NCBI GenBank assembly: GCA_963747005.1
Contig: CAVVDT010000006.1
Coordinates: 122,096 to 186,095, forward strand
DNA: 64,000 bases
DNA from: CAVVDT01 sp963747005
GTDB lineage: Bacteria; Pseudomonadota; Alphaproteobacteria; Rhizobiales; Aestuariivirgaceae
Direction of reading: 5' to 3'
The translations under genes were made by a program, and so were the position numbers. The notes beneath the pieces were generated by a model. That model did not search any database, had not been told where the DNA came from, and saw only the letters and a list, made by a program, of their open reading frames with translations. Position 1 is the first letter of the stretch. Each line of letters starts with the position of its first letter. Of this stretch, positions 1-8,981 are shown in pieces.

Positions 1-127
1 CATGCTGTCCGGCAGCCCCGTCGCCATGATCCTCGGCTTCGTGGCGCTCATCCTCGCTTCGGTCAACATCTTCGGCGGCTTCCTCGTCACCCAGCGCATG
101 CTCGGCATGTACAAGAAGAAGGGCTGA
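1..127 (+). CDS. pntA2: NAD(P) transhydrogenase subunit alpha part 2, C-terminal end (partial)
   Basis: The window opens inside this gene; the reading frame runs from base 2 to a TGA at 125-127 and gives 41 residues ending in YKKKG. The peptide is hydrophobic (AMILGFVALILASVNIFGGF) and then basic, which fits the last transmembrane helix of the small membrane subunit of a split PntA. It lies 9 bases before pntB, the usual order in alphaproteobacteria, where the alpha subunit is divided into a soluble part (upstream, outside the window) and this membrane part. The complex couples proton re-entry to reduction of NADP by NADH. The identity rests mainly on the pntB neighbour, because only the tail is visible. 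Confidence 0.85.
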   Translation, partial: MLSGSPVAMILGFVALILASVNIFGGFLVTQRMLGMYKKKG

Positions 128-136
128 GACGAAACG

Positions 137-1531
137 ATGTCCCAGAACCTTATCGCGATTTTGTACCTCATTGCCGGCGTCCTGTTCATCCTGGCGCTCA
201 GGGGGCTGTCGAGCCCGGCCAGTTCGCGGCAAGGCAACATGCTCGGCATGGCCGGTATGGCGATCGCCATCGTCACGACGCTGTTGGCCGCCCCGCCCTC
301 GAGCGGCCTGACCTGGATCCTCATCATCGCCGGCATCGCCATCGGCGGCGGCATCGGTGCCGTCATCGCCCGGCGCATCGCCATGACCGCGATGCCGCAG
401 CTTGTGGCGGCCTTCCATTCCCTCGTCGGCCTTGCGGCGGTGCTGGTGGCGGCGGCCGCCCTCTATGCCCCGCATGCCTTCGGCATCGGCGAGGTGGGGC
501 ATATCCATGGCGGCTCGCTGGTGGAGATGTCGCTGGGGGTGGCCATCGGCGCCATCACCTTCACCGGCTCGATCATCGCCTTCACCAAGCTGCAGGGGCT
601 GGTATCGGGCGCGCCGGTGAACTTCACCGGCCAGCATATGCTGAACCTGGCGCTGGGCATCGGGCTTGTCGTCCTTATCGCCCTGTTCTGCACTTCTCAA
701 TCGCACACCCTGTTCTGGATCGTCGTCATCGCCGCGCTGGTGCTCGGCATCCTCATCATCATCCCCATCGGCGGGGCCGACATGCCGGTGGTGATTTCGA
801 TGCTCAACTCCTATTCGGGCTGGGCGGCGGCCGGCATCGGCTTCACCCTCGGCAACACGGCGCTGATCATTACCGGCGCGCTGGTCGGTTCATCGGGTGC
901 CATCCTCTCCTACATCATGTGCAAGGGCATGAACCGCTCGTTCTTCAACGTCATTCTCGGCGGCTTCGGCGGTGAGGTGGCGGGACCGGCGGCCGGTGCC
1001 GAGCAGAAGCCCGTCAAGCGCGGCTCGGCTGAAGATGCCGCCTTCATGATGAAGAACGCCGGCTCGGTGATCATCGTTCCCGGCTACGGCATGGCCGTCG
1101 CTCAGGCCCAGCATGCGCTGCGCGAGATGGCCGATCATCTGAAGTCCGCCGGTGTCTCCGTCAAGTACGCCATCCATCCGGTGGCCGGGCGCATGCCGGG
1201 TCATATGAACGTGCTGCTGGCCGAAGCCAACGTGCCGTATGATGAAGTCTTCGAGCTGGAGGATATCAATTCGGAGTTCTCCAACACCGACGTGGTGTTC
1301 GTCATCGGCGCCAACGACGTCACCAATCCGGCCGCCAAGGAGGAACCGCAATCGCCGATTTACGGCATGCCGGTGCTCGAGGTGTGGAAGGCCAATACGG
1401 TGATGTTCGTCAAGCGCTCGCTCGCTTCGGGCTACGCCGGCATCGACAACACGCTGTTTTACCGCGACAATACGATGATGCTCCTGGGCGACGCCAAGAA
1501 GATGTGCGAGGAGATCGTCAAGGCGATGTGA
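137..1531 (+). CDS. pntB: NAD(P)(+) transhydrogenase subunit beta
   Basis: Full-length PntB of 464 residues, the normal family length. The first about 270 residues are a run of hydrophobic helices forming the proton channel. The C-terminal part is the NADP(H)-binding domain III, with the motif GYGMAVAQAQHALREM near residue 318 and the family-specific GANDVTNPAA near residue 394. The enzyme sits in the cytoplasmic membrane and uses the proton gradient to make NADPH. It is translated with the pntA2 end just upstream (9-base gap) and must be the last gene of the pntA1-pntA2-pntB operon, since a hairpin follows. Nothing is missing or unusual in the protein. Confidence 0.97.
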   Translation: MSQNLIAILYLIAGVLFILALRGLSSPASSRQGNMLGMAGMAIAIVTTLLAAPPSSGLTWILIIAGIAIGGGIGAVIARRIAMTAMPQLVAAFHSLVGLAAVLVAAAALYAPHAFGIGEVGHIHGGSLVEMSLGVAIGAITFTGSIIAFTKLQGLVSGAPVNFTGQHMLNLALGIGLVVLIALFCTSQSHTLFWIVVIAALVLGILIIIPIGGADMPVVISMLNSYSGWAAAGIGFTLGNTALIITGALVGSSGAILSYIMCKGMNRSFFNVILGGFGGEVAGPAAGAEQKPVKRGSAEDAAFMMKNAGSVIIVPGYGMAVAQAQHALREMADHLKSAGVSVKYAIHPVAGRMPGHMNVLLAEANVPYDEVFELEDINSEFSNTDVVFVIGANDVTNPAAKEEPQSPIYGMPVLEVWKANTVMFVKRSLASGYAGIDNTLFYRDNTMMLLGDAKKMCEEIVKAM

Positions 1532-1553
1532 CGGCGGCCGTTGCAGGTGCGAT

Positions 1554-1577
1554 CCGCTCAACCGGGGGCTTGAGCGG
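1554..1577 (+). terminator. Hairpin after pntB, possible terminator
   Basis: CCGCTCAA at 1554-1561 pairs perfectly with TTGAGCGG at 1570-1577 across an 8-base loop, 22 bases after the pntB stop. No T-run follows, so this is a weak intrinsic terminator or a 3' stabilising hairpin. Confidence 0.4.
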
Positions 1578-1603
1578 GAAAGTCGGGGCAATAGGGGCAC
1601 CTG

Positions 1604-2407
1604 ATGCAGCCAGTGTTCATTCTGTCGTCCGGGGCCAGTGGGACGTCGGCCCTCGTCGAGGTGCTCAATGCCAACGGCATGACCTGCCTGGGGGCTGCCT
1701 TCGACATCGACAATCGCTACGAATACGCGCTCGCCCACTTCCTCGAGAGCCGCAATGTGGGCGCCGCCGAACTGATCGCCGGGCCCGATCCGGTGCTGGA
1801 CGAATACCTGACCTCATGCGCCGAACTGGTGCGCAACGCCCGCTTCTGCCTCGATGTGGACGTCGATTTCATGCACCTCTTCAACGGCCGCGCCAACAGC
1901 TTCGGGCAGCGGCCCCACCTCGTCGACTATATCCGCGAGCGGCAGTTCCGCAGTGTCCATTTCAGCCGTCGCGGGGTGTTTGCCGAGGCGGTGCGGCTGC
2001 AATTGCCGCACCGGCTTGGTGCCAACCCGAAGGCTGCGGGGGCCGCCAGCGGGGCCCTTGAGCCCTTCAACCTCAACATCCAGCTTTGCGAGCGCCACAT
2101 GCACAGGAGCGCTGCCGCCGCAAAGCGGATGGAGACCTGGTTCCGCGGCGATGAGGCCCATGCCGACCTGGCGCATGAGGATGTGTTCGATGAGGACGGT
2201 GTGAGCGAGGCCGGTGCCAGCCTGCTGGCGCGCCTGTTCGGCGGCGATATCACCGATCGCAGCCTCCACAGTTCGGCCTCCACGGCCGGCGCGCCGGACG
2301 GGTTGGATGGGCGCGTCGGCAATGCCCGCGACGTTATCGAGGCCTTCGCCGGCGGCCCTTACGCCGAAGAGGTGCAGCAGGTGCTCGGACCGGGCGCCGC
2401 GTCATAA
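1604..2407 (+). CDS. Putative sulfotransferase-like protein (Stf0/P-loop type)
   Basis: A 267-residue protein opening with MQPVFILSSGASGTSALVEV. The SSGASGTSAL stretch at residues 8-17 matches the 5'-phosphosulfate loop of sulfotransferases that use PAPS. A second motif, HFSRRGVFAEAV around residue 120, resembles the 3'-phosphate-binding RRN/RRD element followed by a helix in Stf0-like enzymes. The tail (DVFDEDGVSEAGASLLARLF) fits the family's closing helices. The gene stands 72 bases after pntB and 33 bases before an alpha/beta hydrolase on the same strand, but no sulfation pathway is visible nearby. The substrate is unknown. The assignment is from motifs and could be a general P-loop protein instead. 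Confidence 0.55.
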   Translation: MQPVFILSSGASGTSALVEVLNANGMTCLGAAFDIDNRYEYALAHFLESRNVGAAELIAGPDPVLDEYLTSCAELVRNARFCLDVDVDFMHLFNGRANSFGQRPHLVDYIRERQFRSVHFSRRGVFAEAVRLQLPHRLGANPKAAGAASGALEPFNLNIQLCERHMHRSAAAAKRMETWFRGDEAHADLAHEDVFDEDGVSEAGASLLARLFGGDITDRSLHSSASTAGAPDGLDGRVGNARDVIEAFAGGPYAEEVQQVLGPGAAS

Positions 2408-2440
2408 CCGCGCCATGCCTTCGTGCGATGACGTGCGTCC

Positions 2441-3244
2441 ATGAATATCATCCTTTCGCTGGCAGTGATCTATGGCGGCGTGGCGGGCGGTGCCTATGCC
2501 CTTCAGCGGCGGCTGCAATATCACCCGGACCGGCGTCTGGCCGAGCCTGAAGAGTTCGACCTTGCCGGGTTCTCGCGAGTTGCGGTGCCGACGCGCGACG
2601 GCTTGCGGCTTGTCGCCTGGCAGGCGCCGGCGCTCAGGGGTCGACCGGTCATCGTCTACCTGCAAGGAAACGCCGAGGGGCTTGCGGCGCGCTATGAGCG
2701 CTTCCGGCTGTTCCACGCGGCGGGCTTCGGGGTCCTGGCGCTGGGCTATCGCGGCTTTTCCGGATCGCCGGGGACACCCAACGAGACGGGACTTGCCATC
2801 GACGCCGAGGCCGCCGTCGGCTTCCTTGAATCAACCGGCATTAAGGCCTCGCGCATCGTCGTCTATGGCGAATTGCTGGGAACCGGGCTTGCCATCCACC
2901 TGGCGGCGGAGGGCCGGGCGGCGGCGGTGATCCTCGAATCGCCCTATACCTCGGCCGTCGATGTGGCGCGCCGAACCTACTGGTTCCTGCCGGTCGGCCT
3001 CATGATGAAGGACCAGTTCCGTTCCATCGCCCTTGCCCCCCGGGTCGCCATCCCGACCTTCGTCTTCCACGGTACCGCCGATGCGGTGGTGCCGTTCAGT
3101 CAGGGCGAGGCGATCTATGCCGCGCTCGGAGGCCCGAAGGAATTCCACGCCATCGCCGGCGGCACTCACGTCGCGCCGTTGACCGAGCCCTTGTGGGAGC
3201 GCATGCAGGGCTTCATCGAGCGTTACGCGTCGTACGCCTCCTGA
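2441..3244 (+). CDS. Alpha/beta hydrolase of the BEM46/ABHD13 type, catalytic serine replaced
   Basis: A 267-residue protein with an N-terminal membrane anchor (residues about 3-20, then the family's HPDRR segment) and an alpha/beta hydrolase fold. The oxyanion strand VIVYLQGNAEG and the helix segment LGYRGFSGSPGTP are typical of the BEM46/ABHD13 group. The nucleophile elbow normally reads GESLGTG, but here it reads GELLGTG, with Leu145 (codon TTG at 2873-2875) in place of Ser. The other triad residues are present in FHGTADAVVPF (Asp) and GGTHVAP (His). One C-to-T change would explain this. The protein is therefore probably catalytically dead or uses another mechanism. The frame is otherwise intact. 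Confidence 0.8.
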   Translation: MNIILSLAVIYGGVAGGAYALQRRLQYHPDRRLAEPEEFDLAGFSRVAVPTRDGLRLVAWQAPALRGRPVIVYLQGNAEGLAARYERFRLFHAAGFGVLALGYRGFSGSPGTPNETGLAIDAEAAVGFLESTGIKASRIVVYGELLGTGLAIHLAAEGRAAAVILESPYTSAVDVARRTYWFLPVGLMMKDQFRSIALAPRVAIPTFVFHGTADAVVPFSQGEAIYAALGGPKEFHAIAGGTHVAPLTEPLWERMQGFIERYASYAS

Positions 3245-3368
3245 TCGCCGAACCTGCTGCAGGCAAGCCGCATCCGGTTTATGATTGCGACATAACGCCG
3301 GACGTGCCAAAGCGAATCGATCAGCCTTTGCCCGCGCCGGTGCGCATCAGGGAGTCCGCTTCATCCAC

Positions 3369-4148
3369 ATGTGCAGATGGATCGTCTACCGGGGCCGTCC
3401 GGTCTATCTCGATACGCTGGTCACCGAGCCGTCCCACTCGCTGATCGCCCAGTCGCTCAAGGCCAACGAGGCGAAGATCGAGACCAATGGCGACGGGTTC
3501 GGCGTCGGCTGGTATGGCGCGCGCGAGGAGCCGGGCCTGTTCCGCGAGCCGTTTCCGGCCTGGAACGATGACAATCTCAAGAGCCTGTGCCGGCAGATCG
3601 TCTCGCCGTTCTTCTTTGCCCATGTGCGCTCGTCCACCGGCACCGCGGTATCGCGGGCCAATTGCCATCCCTTTGCGGTGGGGCGGTGGATGTTCATGCA
3701 CAACGGCCAGGTGGGCGGCTACCAGCAGGTGCGGCGCAAGCTGGAAAACGTCGTGCCAGAAGCCTTCTACCGCCACCGTTCGGGGACCACCGACAGCGAG
3801 TTGCTGTTCCTCATCGCCATTGCGCTGGCGGGCGAGGGCGATGTCGCCGGTGCCATGCGCCAGGCGCTGCGGCTGGCTGTCGAGACCATGGACGAGGCAG
3901 GCATTGCCGAGCCCTTGCGCTTCACCGCGGCGCTGGGCAACGGCAAGACGCTCTATGCCTTCCGCTATGCCAGCGACGCGCTTGCCCCCAGCCTTTACTA
4001 CAAGTGTACCGATGGCGGGTTGGTGGTGGTGTCCGAGCCGCTCGACAGCGATCAGTCGGGCGCTTGGGTGAAGGTGCCGCAGGGCGCCGCTCTCAGCTTC
4101 ACACCCGGGACCGACTGCGAGCCGGTGATGAGCGAATTCGCTCTCTGA
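3369..4148 (+). CDS. Class II glutamine amidotransferase (YafJ/EgtC-like)
   Basis: I start this gene at the ATG of 3369 because it gives MCRWIVYRG: after removal of Met, Cys2 becomes the N-terminal nucleophile required in class II (Ntn) glutamine amidotransferases. A start 84 bases upstream would bury that cysteine. The 259-residue product has the family motifs NGDGFGVGWYG (residues about 38-48), HVRSSTG, and NCHPFAVGRWMFMHNG, which form the glutamine pocket. No synthase domain is attached, as in YafJ and EgtC. Those relatives cleave gamma-glutamyl bonds; the substrate here is not predictable. It follows the defective hydrolase by about 125 bases on the same strand. Confidence 0.87.
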   Translation: MCRWIVYRGRPVYLDTLVTEPSHSLIAQSLKANEAKIETNGDGFGVGWYGAREEPGLFREPFPAWNDDNLKSLCRQIVSPFFFAHVRSSTGTAVSRANCHPFAVGRWMFMHNGQVGGYQQVRRKLENVVPEAFYRHRSGTTDSELLFLIAIALAGEGDVAGAMRQALRLAVETMDEAGIAEPLRFTAALGNGKTLYAFRYASDALAPSLYYKCTDGGLVVVSEPLDSDQSGAWVKVPQGAALSFTPGTDCEPVMSEFAL

Positions 4149-4242
4149 AATCTGGTCGAGGCGGCTGCGGCCGACCGGCGGCTAACGACACCGGCCGCAA
4201 GGCGCCCGGAGATCGCTGTCGGACAAATCGGGAAAGCGCTTG

Positions 4243-4482
4243 CTACTTCGCCACGCGGCGCGCCGGGGCGGCGCCGGGGGCCATGCCTTCGCGCTGCAGG
4301 CGCTTGCGGGCCAGCTTCCTTGCCCGGCGGATGGCCTCGGCCTTTTCGCGGGCGCGCTTTTCCGAGGGCTTCTCGTAATGGGAGCGCAGCTTCATCTCAC
4401 GAAAGATGCCTTCGCGCTGCATCTTCTTCTTGAGGGCCCGAAGGGCCTGGTCGACGTTGTTGTCGCGTACGATAACCTGCAA
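4243..4482 (-). CDS. rpsU: 30S ribosomal protein S21
   Basis: A 79-residue, strongly basic protein beginning MQVIVRDNNVDQALRALKKK, which is the alphaproteobacterial S21 signature, and continuing with REMKLRSHYEKPSEKRAREK. S21 binds the 3' domain of 16S rRNA on the 30S subunit and helps initiation. The C-terminal tail (APGAAPARRVAK) is longer than in the enterobacterial protein, as is common in this class. The gene is monocistronic, convergent with the amidotransferase gene on its left. Confidence 0.96.
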   Translation of the reverse strand: MQVIVRDNNVDQALRALKKKMQREGIFREMKLRSHYEKPSEKRAREKAEAIRRARKLARKRLQREGMAPGAAPARRVAK

Positions 4483-4685
4483 GAGAAATCACCCCTATGG
4501 TGCTTGGCAGTTGTTGTTCCGGTTGCAAATGGCAGGCCCGTAACGGATGCGCGAACCTGCCGGATCGGGCAAGCCCGATCCGTATGGGCGGCGGTGATAA
4601 CAGAAAGGTCGGGGTCTGTCGAGGGGATTGCACGTAAAGGCGAGGGGGCAGGCGCCGGTCGCCCGCCCCGCACTGAGGGTGATCT

Positions 4686-6782
4686 TCAGCGCCGCAGCGT
4701 CTCCATGGCTGCGGCCGATTTGGCCAGGCGCACCAGGCTGACGAACTCGTTGCGGTAGCCGAATTCGTCGGCGCCCCTGGCGCTCTGGGCCAGCTTGACC
4801 ACATCGTCATAGCCATAGCTGCCGGTATAACGCCCGCCCCGCAGAATTTGCCCGAAGGCGGCGACGGCGGTGGCAAAGCGGGCCTCGCGTGGTGCCGCGG
4901 CGACGCTGTCGCTCTCATCGGCGGTGGTGATGGGGGTGGTGATCAGCTTCGAGGTGTCGCTGTCGGGCAGCTTGTAGCGAATCTTCAGGAAAGCATATTC
5001 GTTGGCCTTGCCCTCGGGCAAAGGCTTTGCCTGCTGGTAGCGCAGATCATCGACCAGCTTTGCCGCCGAACCCTTCGGCGTGATCTCGTAGATCGCCGTC
5101 ACCGTGTGGCCGGCACCGATATCGCCGGCGTCCACCTTGTCGTTGTTGAAGTCCTCGCGCTTCAAAAGCCGGGTCTCGTAACCGATGAGGCGGTATTCTG
5201 AGACCGTCTGCGGGTTGAACTCCACCTGCAGCTTCACGTCCTTGGCGATGGTGAAGAGCGTCGATCCGGCCTCTTCGACCAGAACCTTGCGGGCCTCGTT
5301 GAGGTTGTCGATATAGGCGGCATTGCCATTGCCGTTCTGGGCCAGTGCCTGCATGAGCTGGTCGTTGTAGTTGCCCATGCCGAAGCCCAGCACCGACAGA
5401 TAGACGCCTGATTGGCGCTGGCGTTCGACAAAGCCTTTCAACTCCTCGGTATTGGTGATGCCGACGTTGAAATCGCCATCGGTGGCGAGGATCACACGGT
5501 TGAGGCCTTGCTTGTCGAAGTTCTGCTCGGCCAGCCGGTAGGCCTGGCGGATACCTTCGGCCCCGGCGGTTGAGCCGCCGGCGGAGAGATTGTCGAGGGC
5601 GGCGAGAATCTTCGCCTTGTCGCCGGCCCGTGTCGGCTCCAGCACCGTGCCGGCGCTGCCGGCATAGACGACGATGGAGATGGTGTCGTCGGGCCTGAGC
5701 GAAGACAGCAACATGCGGAAGGAATTCTTCAGCAGCGGCAGCTTGTTGGGCGCATCCATGGAGCCGGAGGTGTCGATCAGGAACACCAGGTTGGCGTGCG
5801 GCCGCTGGTCGGCGGGCAGGTTGTAGCCCTTGATACCGATGTGGATGAGCTTGGTGTGGGTGTTCCACGGGGTCGGGAACACGGCGACCGAGGCCTTGAA
5901 CGGGGTCTGCCGATCGGCCGGGGCGGCGTAGTCGTAGGGAAAGTAGTTGATCATCTCCTCGACGCGGACGGCATTCTTTTGCGGCAGCACGCCCTGATTG
6001 AGCTCGGCACGCATGAAGGCATAAGAGGCTGTATCCACATCGATCGAGAAGGTCGAGACCGGGTCATCGGCTACCAGCTTCACCGGATTGGGGGTGATGT
6101 CGGAGAACTTGTCGCGGCCCTGGTCCTGGTATTGCGACGGCGGCGGCACGTCGCGACGCAGATACTGGCCGGCGGCCGGCGCCTGGGCGGTAGTGGCCCT
6201 GTACTGGCGGGTGAACGGCTTCGCCGCTACGGCATCCTTGCTGGGGGCAACCAGGCCCACGACCTCGTTGCGGGCGATGGCCGGCTGGTTGCCTGGCAGC
6301 GGCGATGGCGCCGGCACGTCGGCCAGTGTTTCGGCCTCCACTTTCTTGCCGGCGGATGAAACCTGGCGCTTGCCAAGCGCCGCCGGGGCCTCATTCTTGA
6401 GGGCGAACTGGCGCGCCTGCTGCTTGGCCGGGGAAGGAGGACTGGCGAGGCTTTGATCCGGCTCGGACGGCATGAGGGGCCGGAATTGCGGCGTGTTCAC
6501 GATGACCAGCGCCAGCGCGGCAAGGCTTGCGCCGCCGGCGAGTACCAGGGGAAGGCGGGTGTGGGTCAGTTGCATGGATCGTCTCCTGAAGAGCGTGTGA
6601 AGGAACGAAGTGCCCCGTCCTTTCAGACGCTCTCCGGCCGGCGATCCTTGGCGCTCGTCGGAAATTTTCTCATCGAAGGCCTTCAGTGCGGCATCGATCG
6701 CCGCACGGCGCGCGCCCGGGCGCGGCCTGATGGGGCCCTGATCGGCAAATGCCTTCTTTAGCCGCTCCAGTTCATCGCTCAT
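4686..6782 (-). CDS. Membrane-anchored von Willebrand factor A protein (YfbK family)
   Basis: Near 700 residues. The N-terminal about 75 residues are cytoplasmic and charged, followed by one transmembrane helix (about residues 77-95), a Pro/Ala-rich linker, the conserved lead-in VSTFSIDVDTASYAFMR, and a vWA domain whose metal site DTSGS lies at about 337-341. The C-terminal region resembles DUF3520. The outside part should face the periplasm. It overlaps the end of the upstream ECF sigma gene, so the two are translationally coupled. The short cytoplasmic N-terminus is well placed to act as an anti-sigma element; this is inference. ATG at 6782 is preferred over GTG at 6791. Confidence 0.88.
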   Translation of the reverse strand: MSDELERLKKAFADQGPIRPRPGARRAAIDAALKAFDEKISDERQGSPAGERLKGRGTSFLHTLFRRRSMQLTHTRLPLVLAGGASLAALALVIVNTPQFRPLMPSEPDQSLASPPSPAKQQARQFALKNEAPAALGKRQVSSAGKKVEAETLADVPAPSPLPGNQPAIARNEVVGLVAPSKDAVAAKPFTRQYRATTAQAPAAGQYLRRDVPPPSQYQDQGRDKFSDITPNPVKLVADDPVSTFSIDVDTASYAFMRAELNQGVLPQKNAVRVEEMINYFPYDYAAPADRQTPFKASVAVFPTPWNTHTKLIHIGIKGYNLPADQRPHANLVFLIDTSGSMDAPNKLPLLKNSFRMLLSSLRPDDTISIVVYAGSAGTVLEPTRAGDKAKILAALDNLSAGGSTAGAEGIRQAYRLAEQNFDKQGLNRVILATDGDFNVGITNTEELKGFVERQRQSGVYLSVLGFGMGNYNDQLMQALAQNGNGNAAYIDNLNEARKVLVEEAGSTLFTIAKDVKLQVEFNPQTVSEYRLIGYETRLLKREDFNNDKVDAGDIGAGHTVTAIYEITPKGSAAKLVDDLRYQQAKPLPEGKANEYAFLKIRYKLPDSDTSKLITTPITTADESDSVAAAPREARFATAVAAFGQILRGGRYTGSYGYDDVVKLAQSARGADEFGYRNEFVSLVRLAKSAAAMETLRR

Positions 6783-7311
6783 CTTCGCCACCCTTCAGCG
6801 CCCGCAGCTTCTTGCGCACCTGATGCATGCGCCACGAAACGGTTGCCTCCTTGACGCCCATAACTTCTGCCGCTTCGGCATGGCTCAGGTCCTCGGCGAC
6901 CACCAACAGTGCGGTCTCGCGCAGGCTGTCATCGAGCGCGCCCAACGCCTCGTAGAGCCAGCCCCGCCTGCCGGCCGCGTGGCGGTCGTCGGCTTCGGCC
7001 AGGGCCGAGACCTCGGCAAACGCGACCCCCAGCGAACCGATGGCTGCCTGGCGGCGGAAGCGGTCGCGGCATGCGTTCAGCACCACCCGGTAGAGCCAGG
7101 TGGTAAAGCGCGCCTCGCCGCGGAACGAGGAGAGCTTTTTCGGCAGCCCGACGCACACGTCCTGGGCAATGTCCTCGGCGTCGGCGGCATGGCCGCAAAA
7201 GCGAAAGGCGAGCCGGTAGATCAGGTCGTAGTGGCGCTCCAGCAGGAGGCCAAAGGCCTCGCGCTCGCCATCACGGGCCCTGAGTGCCAGATCAACGTCG
7301 CTCATCGTCAT
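6772..7311 (-). CDS. ECF-type RNA polymerase sigma factor
   Basis: A 179-residue sigma-70 family protein with region 2 (LLLERHYDLIYRLAFRFCGH, then AEDIAQDVCVGL) and region 4 (LDDSLRETALLVVAEDLSHA, then GVKEATVSWRMHQVRKKLR) and no regions 1 or 3, which is the extracytoplasmic-function layout. It directs RNA polymerase to a small regulon. Its stop codon lies inside the start of the vWA membrane protein gene (overlap about 11 bases), a coupling usually seen between ECF factors and their regulators. No zinc-binding anti-sigma gene is present. Confidence 0.93.
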   Translation of the reverse strand: MTMSDVDLALRARDGEREAFGLLLERHYDLIYRLAFRFCGHAADAEDIAQDVCVGLPKKLSSFRGEARFTTWLYRVVLNACRDRFRRQAAIGSLGVAFAEVSALAEADDRHAAGRRGWLYEALGALDDSLRETALLVVAEDLSHAEAAEVMGVKEATVSWRMHQVRKKLRALKGGEDER

Positions 7312-7393
7312 CCCGTCTTTCGGATATTAGACGCAATACGCGCGGCACTTCCTTGGCCCGTGTCGAAAAAATTTTTGTGAAGGTCGGTAGGGC

Positions 7394-8491
7394 TCAGTTG
7401 CGGCGGGTTGAGAGGCGGGTGACGTGGCCCATCTTGCGCCCGGTTCGCGCCTCGGTCTTGCCGTAGATATGCACGGCTTCCCCGGCGGCGGGTGTGCGTT
7501 CCTCCCAGCCCTCGATGTCGACGCCGATAAGGTTTTGCATCACCGCGTCCGAGTGGCGGTCCGGATCGGCAAGCGGCCAGCCGGCGACGGCGCGGATGTG
7601 CTGCTCGAACTGCGAACAGGCGCAGGCATCGATGGTCCAATGGCCGGAATTGTGCACGCGCGGGGCGAATTCGTTGACCTTCAGGCGTTCTTGCCCGCCT
7701 TCATCCACGACAAAAAACTCCACGCCCATGACGCCGACATAGTCTTGCGCATCGAGCATCGAAAAGGTCGTGGCGCGGGCCGCATCGGCGGTTGCGGGAG
7801 CTATGCGGGCAGGCACAGTCGTGGTGTGAAGGATGCCGGCGCGATGGACGTTTTCGCCAATGTCGTAGGCGGCCTTTTGGCCGTTCAGCCCGCGCGCGGC
7901 CACCACCGAGATCTCCCGGGCGAAGGTGACGAAGCCTTCGTAGATGAGGTCGTTGCCGCCCATGGTCGACCAGGCTTTTAGAAGGCTTTCGGCATCGGCG
8001 ATGCGCGCCTGGCCCTTGCCGTCATAGCCGAGACGGCGGGTCTTGAGGATGCCGGGAAAGCCGATGGCGGTGGCCTCGGCGGCCAGCGCCTGGCTGGTTT
8101 CAGCCACGGCGAACGGGGCCGTGGCAATGCCGAGATCGTTGACGAAGCGCTTTTCGGTCAGCCGGTCCTGGGAGATTTCGAGCGCGCGCGCCGGTGGAAA
8201 GGCCGGGCAGTGGCGCTCGATTGCGGCGATGGTGGTGGCGGGGACGTTCTCGAATTCGTAGGTAACGACATCGCAAGTAGTGGCAAAACGGGCAAGGGCG
8301 GCGGCATCGCTCCAGGCCCCTTCGTCATGGCCGGCGGCGACGTCGAAGGCGGGGTTGTCGCCGGCGGGCGAATAGATGCGGCACTTCAACCCGAGGCGGG
8401 CTGCCGCCATCGACAGCATGCGGCCAAGCTGGCCGCCGCCGAGGATGCCGATGGTGGCGCCGGGCGGCAACGGCCGGCGTTCAGCCGTCAT
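7394..8491 (-). CDS. purK: N5-carboxyaminoimidazole ribonucleotide synthase
   Basis: ATP-grasp enzyme of 365 residues that makes N5-CAIR from AIR, bicarbonate and ATP in purine synthesis. The start at 8491 gives MTAERRPLPPGATIGILGGGQLGRM, with the dinucleotide-like loop GILGGGQLGRM at about residue 15; an upstream in-frame Met would only add low-complexity residues from inside purE. ATP-grasp motifs include TRRLGYDGKGQ, FVTFAREISVVAARG and EFAPRVHNSGHWT. It overlaps the end of purE by 11 bases, so the two are coupled. Length and motifs are standard. Confidence 0.96.
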   Translation of the reverse strand: MTAERRPLPPGATIGILGGGQLGRMLSMAAARLGLKCRIYSPAGDNPAFDVAAGHDEGAWSDAAALARFATTCDVVTYEFENVPATTIAAIERHCPAFPPARALEISQDRLTEKRFVNDLGIATAPFAVAETSQALAAEATAIGFPGILKTRRLGYDGKGQARIADAESLLKAWSTMGGNDLIYEGFVTFAREISVVAARGLNGQKAAYDIGENVHRAGILHTTTVPARIAPATADAARATTFSMLDAQDYVGVMGVEFFVVDEGGQERLKVNEFAPRVHNSGHWTIDACACSQFEQHIRAVAGWPLADPDRHSDAVMQNLIGVDIEGWEERTPAAGEAVHIYGKTEARTGRKMGHVTRLSTRRN

Positions 8492-8981
8492 GGACGGGCC
8501 GCTCGGCGACGGCGTCGGTCTGGGCCTGGCGCCAGGCATCGAGGCGCTTTGCCAGTTGCGGATCCGAAAGCGCGAGCACGCTGGCGGCGATGAGGGCGGC
8601 GTTGATGGCGCCGGCCTTGCCGATGGCGAGCGTTCCAACCGGCACCCCGGCCGGCATCTGGACGATGGACAAGAGGCTGTCCTCGCCTTTCAGGGCGTGG
8701 CTCTCGATGGGCACACCGAACACCGGCAGGCTGGTCATGGCGGCGGTCATGCCGGGCAGATGGGCAGCACCGCCGGCGCCGGCGATGATCACCTTGAAGC
8801 CCGCATCACGGGCGCCTGAGGCGAAGCGATAGAGGCGCCCAGGCGTGCGGTGGGCCGAGACGATCAGCACCTCGTGGCCGATGCCGAGGGCTTGAAGCGT
8901 CTCGGCGGCGTGGCGCATGGTCTGCCAGTCGGACTGGCTGCCCATGATCACGGCGACCGGGGTCAATGTGGTTTCCGGCAT
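8481..8981 (-). CDS. purE: 5-(carboxyamino)imidazole ribonucleotide mutase
   Basis: Class I PurE of 166 residues. It moves the carboxyl group of N5-CAIR to give CAIR. The motifs are VAVIMGSQSDWQTM (residues about 8-21), IVSAHRTPGRLY and IIAGAGGAAHLPGM, which build the substrate site; the active-site His is in SAHRTP. It is the first gene of the purEK operon, and its stop codon lies within the first codons of purK. No purine riboswitch-like structure is evident upstream. Confidence 0.97.
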   Translation of the reverse strand: MPETTLTPVAVIMGSQSDWQTMRHAAETLQALGIGHEVLIVSAHRTPGRLYRFASGARDAGFKVIIAGAGGAAHLPGMTAAMTSLPVFGVPIESHALKGEDSLLSIVQMPAGVPVGTLAIGKAGAINAALIAASVLALSDPQLAKRLDAWRQAQTDAVAERPVHDG

